A stretch of 64,000 nt of DNA from Prostheceraeus crozeri (lineage: Eukaryota; Platyhelminthes; Polycladida; Euryleptidae): the NCBI GenBank assembly GCA_907163375.1, contig CAJQUW010011506.1, positions 186,001-250,000 of the forward strand, written 5' to 3'. This document shows, piece by piece, positions 60,539-64,000 of this stretch (the first letter of the stretch is position 1; the number at the start of each line of letters is the position of its first letter). The position numbers were made by a program, and so were the translations under genes. A model generated the notes under the pieces. It saw only the letters and a list, made by a program, of their open reading frames with translations. It had not been told where the DNA came from and searched no databases.

Positions 60539-62750
60539 GTTATGACTGACCTCACGTACAGACAACTCTACCAATTTTGGAAATGACTGCTGGCAATATT
60601 ATCCAGTTGATAATGCAAGAGAATTTTTTATCGTAGATGCTTTTTCCTGTATAGAATGAACACCAATATGTCAAGCGTCTATACAATTTCAAATATGAAA
60701 CTGATCTAAAACAACTGGAATTCTTGCGGAATTACAACTTCTTTGGAGATAACACATTTTCATGAATAAATCGTTGTGGATTCGGGCTAGCAATATAAAT
60801 TTTGACAATGCATACGTGTATGAATAGAAAAATCTATAAAATAATTGAATATTTAACTTGATGATTACGGTAATTTCAACACATCATGATGAGACAGTTC
60901 CTAGAACACACAGTAGGACGTTTTTGAAAATTGAGACCCTTTCTTCGTAAAATGAAACCGCATGTCAAAGCCTAGAAAAAATTCAATCGTTCAAAATTGA
61001 GCAGACCTACCTTCAAAATATGTAGAGCTAGCATTTTTCTGAGCCACATGAAGTTTGCATCACGTAGTGCGAATCAATTATATTTTTAGTTTAAATTGCG
61101 ATCGATCATCTACAAGCTTAGGGCATTTCTAATCATCAGTGGAACATGATATGTCGCTAGAAGAAACATATACCGGAAGATTACAAAATTTAGACAAATT
61201 TCACTGAAAATCGCTCTAGTTCAGATTTAGAAAGCCGTGTCAACTCTTCAAAGACAGCCCTATGAACTCGTTTACAATATGAAAGCTAGAGATATCTATG
61301 ATGAGCACAAAAATATCTGTGGTAACTCCAATCTTCTAATGCATAGAAATTGACCGATATCTTTAAAGAGGACAAATTACATGTAGCTAGTTCCTTCCAA
61401 AAGTTAGACATGCGGAGATAGGGAAGTTTTCAGTCTTTGAATATTAGGCCTACTAGATTTGCTTGAAAATGATCAAGGAACTTCTGAAACATGTATACGA
61501 AAACATAAAACTCCTCATTGTCATCACACTTTATATCTTGGAATATAGTAAAATATGAAATAATTAAAAAATACTATACCTGCGTAATCAATTCTCAAAA
61601 ATATGCGCACAAGTGTACATATGCAAAATCATGTCGAAATAGTAATAGCGGACTTGATATTGCAATATTTTGTCTTGTCAAACGCACTACGAAAAATATT
61701 CGTAAATGATAATTTACAGCACAACTTTGGCGTGTTGCATCAATGATCCTACAATTTAATTGTTAACAACTTTGTAATTCTGTCATCCTTTCACACTAAA
61801 AGTCTTAGCTATTTTTATAATTTCCACACATAGCAATAATAATAAACCTCGAGTCAGCGCACGTCCGCCTTATAAACTGCAGTTTTACTTAAGAATAATT
61901 CCGCCATAAGAAGATGGCGCAAACGCAACTTTGCTAATTCCTTCCTGCAAATGTTTAAAGATTAAATATTTCGCACATACATGCATAATGATTCAAAATA
62001 CGCATAGGTTTAATACACATAGATAGTATCAAATCAATTTATTTTTCGTTTTTATGATGCAACATTACAAGAAATTTCCGAATACTTCAACAAATGTTTG
62101 ATATACACTGTTCTGTTGTGGATGAATATCAACATTACAAATCCAGATGATCAATAATAGGAAACAATGTCATACAAATCGATGCAAACATGATCTCAAT
62201 TAAAAAATAACGGGAAAAGCTACCAAAATTGGCACCGCCTTGACGAATATTGCAATGAAGGTGCTTACTCTATGGAAGTTTCAATGTGATGAAAATCAAA
62301 CAGATTTAGGAATACTGGTAGTCATCTCTTCAATCAAGATAATACGACAGGCGCCAGCCAAATGCAGCCATTTTGTTTTGATAAACAGTTCACTTGGACA
62401 TTCAACACATTTACAAGGAGCCGTTCAAAGTAGAATGACCCTCTGAATCCGTCATTTCGAGGAAATGTGCACAGAACTCGCGATTATAATGACCTTGAGG
62501 CCGAAAACTGAATTTATAGCACGTTCCACTTGAGCTGACAGCTGAAAAAAGAAAAGCAATCGGTTATTACGCAACAGGAAAAAGACAAGAAATTTTAAGG
62601 TATGGGACGGATCAGTGAGTTTAAAAAGAAGCACTGATTGCTCGAAGGTTTTATACTCCGATGACACTAATGACATTTAAAAACCATCGCATAATGACTC
62701 GTATAATGAATATCAACGAGTTTAAGAAATTATGCTCTATACAAGGTGAT
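60539..62750. other. No gene recognised
   Basis: AT-rich, low-information sequence on both strands. Confidence 0.5.
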
Positions 62751-63271
62751 AGCATAAAAATTCAACAAGTTGCACAAGTAATAGCTAGAAATCATGCAAC
62801 ATAACTGAGACAGAATTACAAAATTAAGAAAAACTTTTCGAACAATGATTGCACTCCAAAAGTTCTTAAGTCATGTGTAGTCTGCCGTTTTGCTTGTGAG
62901 GTTGATCCTAGCACTACCTACATGTACATTGGTAGAACCTTACGACACATGAATGCTAGAAGAATTAAGGAGCACAGTCTACAAATGCCGGCTATCTGCC
63001 AACATAAGTTAAATTGCCAGTGTAGTTGTAAGTCTGAAAATTTCAAAATCCTAGCTCAAGCCTCTAATAGCTTTGATTTAAATATTATGGAGGCTTTGTA
63101 CATAAAAATTTAAGCCTAATCTTAATAGACAACTGAATCATGATGGTGCATTTCTTTAGCAGTAAACTGAATTAATGTCCTCTAGTTTCTTTAAAATTGA
63201 TGTACATGTCTCAATCATGTTGCATGATTTCTAACTATAACTCGTGTAACTTCCAATTAAGAAATTATGCT
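62751..63271 (+). mobile_element. Penelope-like GIY-YIG remnant between inverted repeats
   Basis: The plus-strand peptide from about 62880 contains VVCRFACEV, then TYMYIGRTLRHMNARRIKEH and later NSFDLNIMEALYIK (to about 63112). This is the Cys-motif, YIGRT..R..EH and EALYIK order of PLE GIY-YIG endonuclease domains. An imperfect inverted repeat of about 85 bp flanks it: 62751-62833 and 63186-63271, with the core ATAGCTAGAAATCATGCAAC and its near-complement. The RT part is absent. A broken, partial copy. Confidence 0.6.
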
Positions 63272-64000
63272 ACAGAAATCCTTGAATATCTGGGCATTAT
63301 ATTATCATGTGTCAGATAAAAGTTCCATGTAGTGAATTAGAGAAAATATAGACCTTAGACCTTTCTCTCCTGACAGTTAAATGACATGGAAATGCAAATT
63401 GTGTTGCCATTAAATCATGGAATCACATGATGTGTGGGCTACGTACTAGCCCTTTCATCAGATCCTTTGACCTAATGAGTATAAGAAAAAAGTCAGATGA
63501 CCTTGTGTTGTTCAGAAGTCTTTTAGTATATATTTGATGATTGAACAAGGTGATTTTCAGGCAGAAATAGGCCAACAGGGCATGGCGGACGATGCTTTCT
63601 TTATATCAACCTTTCAGCATATATTGAAGCACTACTTAATCAGAGTTGATTATTGATGACTCTTTCCAGTTGCAACTAATAATTTCAATGAATTCCACCA
63701 GCAATTGAATTCAACTCCAACTGTATGAAGGAAATTAAAAATATCTACATACTATTTCGTGTATCATCTATACACAGTGTAACTCTCTCCTCAGTCCAAT
63801 GGCGCTTGTCAGGAAGGCCTTCGTCGATTCGTTGAAAATGAGTGGCTGTGTGCATTTTGAGCACTACGTATACAAAGAGCTTTAAATATATTTGAAAGAA
63901 TCAAATTTCGCGGCGCCCAGAAATTCGTTATTGCCTGAATTTACGGAAAATTTGAGATAGATCATTGAAACTATTATAATAAAAAGATTTGATTTTATCA
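63272..64000. other. No gene recognised
   Basis: AT-rich. Near 63790-63885 a CTCTCCTCAG acceptor-like sequence precedes a 28-codon frame (ATGGCGCTTGTC...), which is too short to assign. Confidence 0.4.

Noticed and set aside
63790-63885. Short exon-like frame after an acceptor-like CTCTCCTCAG
   Set aside because: At 28 codons it is too short to test by eye and near the window edge.
1-64000. CRISPR arrays, prokaryotic operons or phage genes
   Set aside because: No regularly spaced repeats or dense coding; spliced genes and animal transposons show this is eukaryotic DNA.

Overview
The window is AT-rich eukaryotic DNA with few genes: introns with GT..AG borders, AATAAA poly(A) signals, and a heavy, mostly decayed load of transposable elements. 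The mix of elements (Penelope-like retroelements with hammerhead-ribozyme-like ends, CR1/Rex-type LINEs, hAT-like and Tc1/pogo-like DNA elements, tRNA-headed SINE-like repeats) and the strong excess of the palindrome TAGGCCTA suggest an aquatic invertebrate, possibly an echinoderm or hemichordate. That assignment is inference; nothing here fixes the species.

Two host loci can be supported. (1) A two-exon gene at 21783-24879 (+) encodes a 238-residue homologue of ETFBKMT (METTL20), the mitochondrial lysine methyltransferase of electron-transfer flavoprotein beta. Its 2.4-kb intron holds a LINE tail on the other strand and a hAT-like end. (2) At 7761-8312 (+) lies an isolated last coding exon that looks like the end of a TESK/LIMK-type kinase domain plus a short basic, serine-containing tail. 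Its other exons are not recognisable in the window and probably lie to the left or in the preceding 7.7 kb. A striking C/T-rich tract and an AATAAA follow it.

Layout. 1-390: tRNA-headed SINE-like repeat (-). 390-7760: no gene seen, perhaps intron of the kinase-like gene. 7761-8980: kinase exon and 3' UTR. 9500-14900: small non-autonomous DNA elements (pogo-like MITE at 12834-13010; hAT-like element at 13806-14522 with a 5-bp target duplication) and SINE heads. 15767-16915: Penelope-like fragments in both orientations followed by a 366-bp foldback. 21783-24970: ETFBKMT. 26260-33275: three more Penelope-like pieces, including the best one at 29400-30950, which carries RT and GIY-YIG parts. 35890-38430: a small MITE and a repeat-end module. 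43947-45000: LINE (-). 45506-47820: hAT-like element with a perfect 8-bp target duplication, containing a nearly perfect 741-bp palindrome. 48414-48830: retroelement nuclease-like fragment. 52960-54735: second LINE (-). 55480-60040: GTTC-rich repeat blocks on either side of a Tc1 element (56611-58475) with intact terminal repeats. 60327-60538: palindrome carrying a hammerhead-like motif. 62751-63271: GIY-YIG remnant between inverted repeats.

The two host loci show no sign of working together. The main biological story is repeated transposon invasion with nesting, and several long inverted repeats that would transcribe into extended double-stranded RNA. I found no clear evidence of a new multi-gene system.
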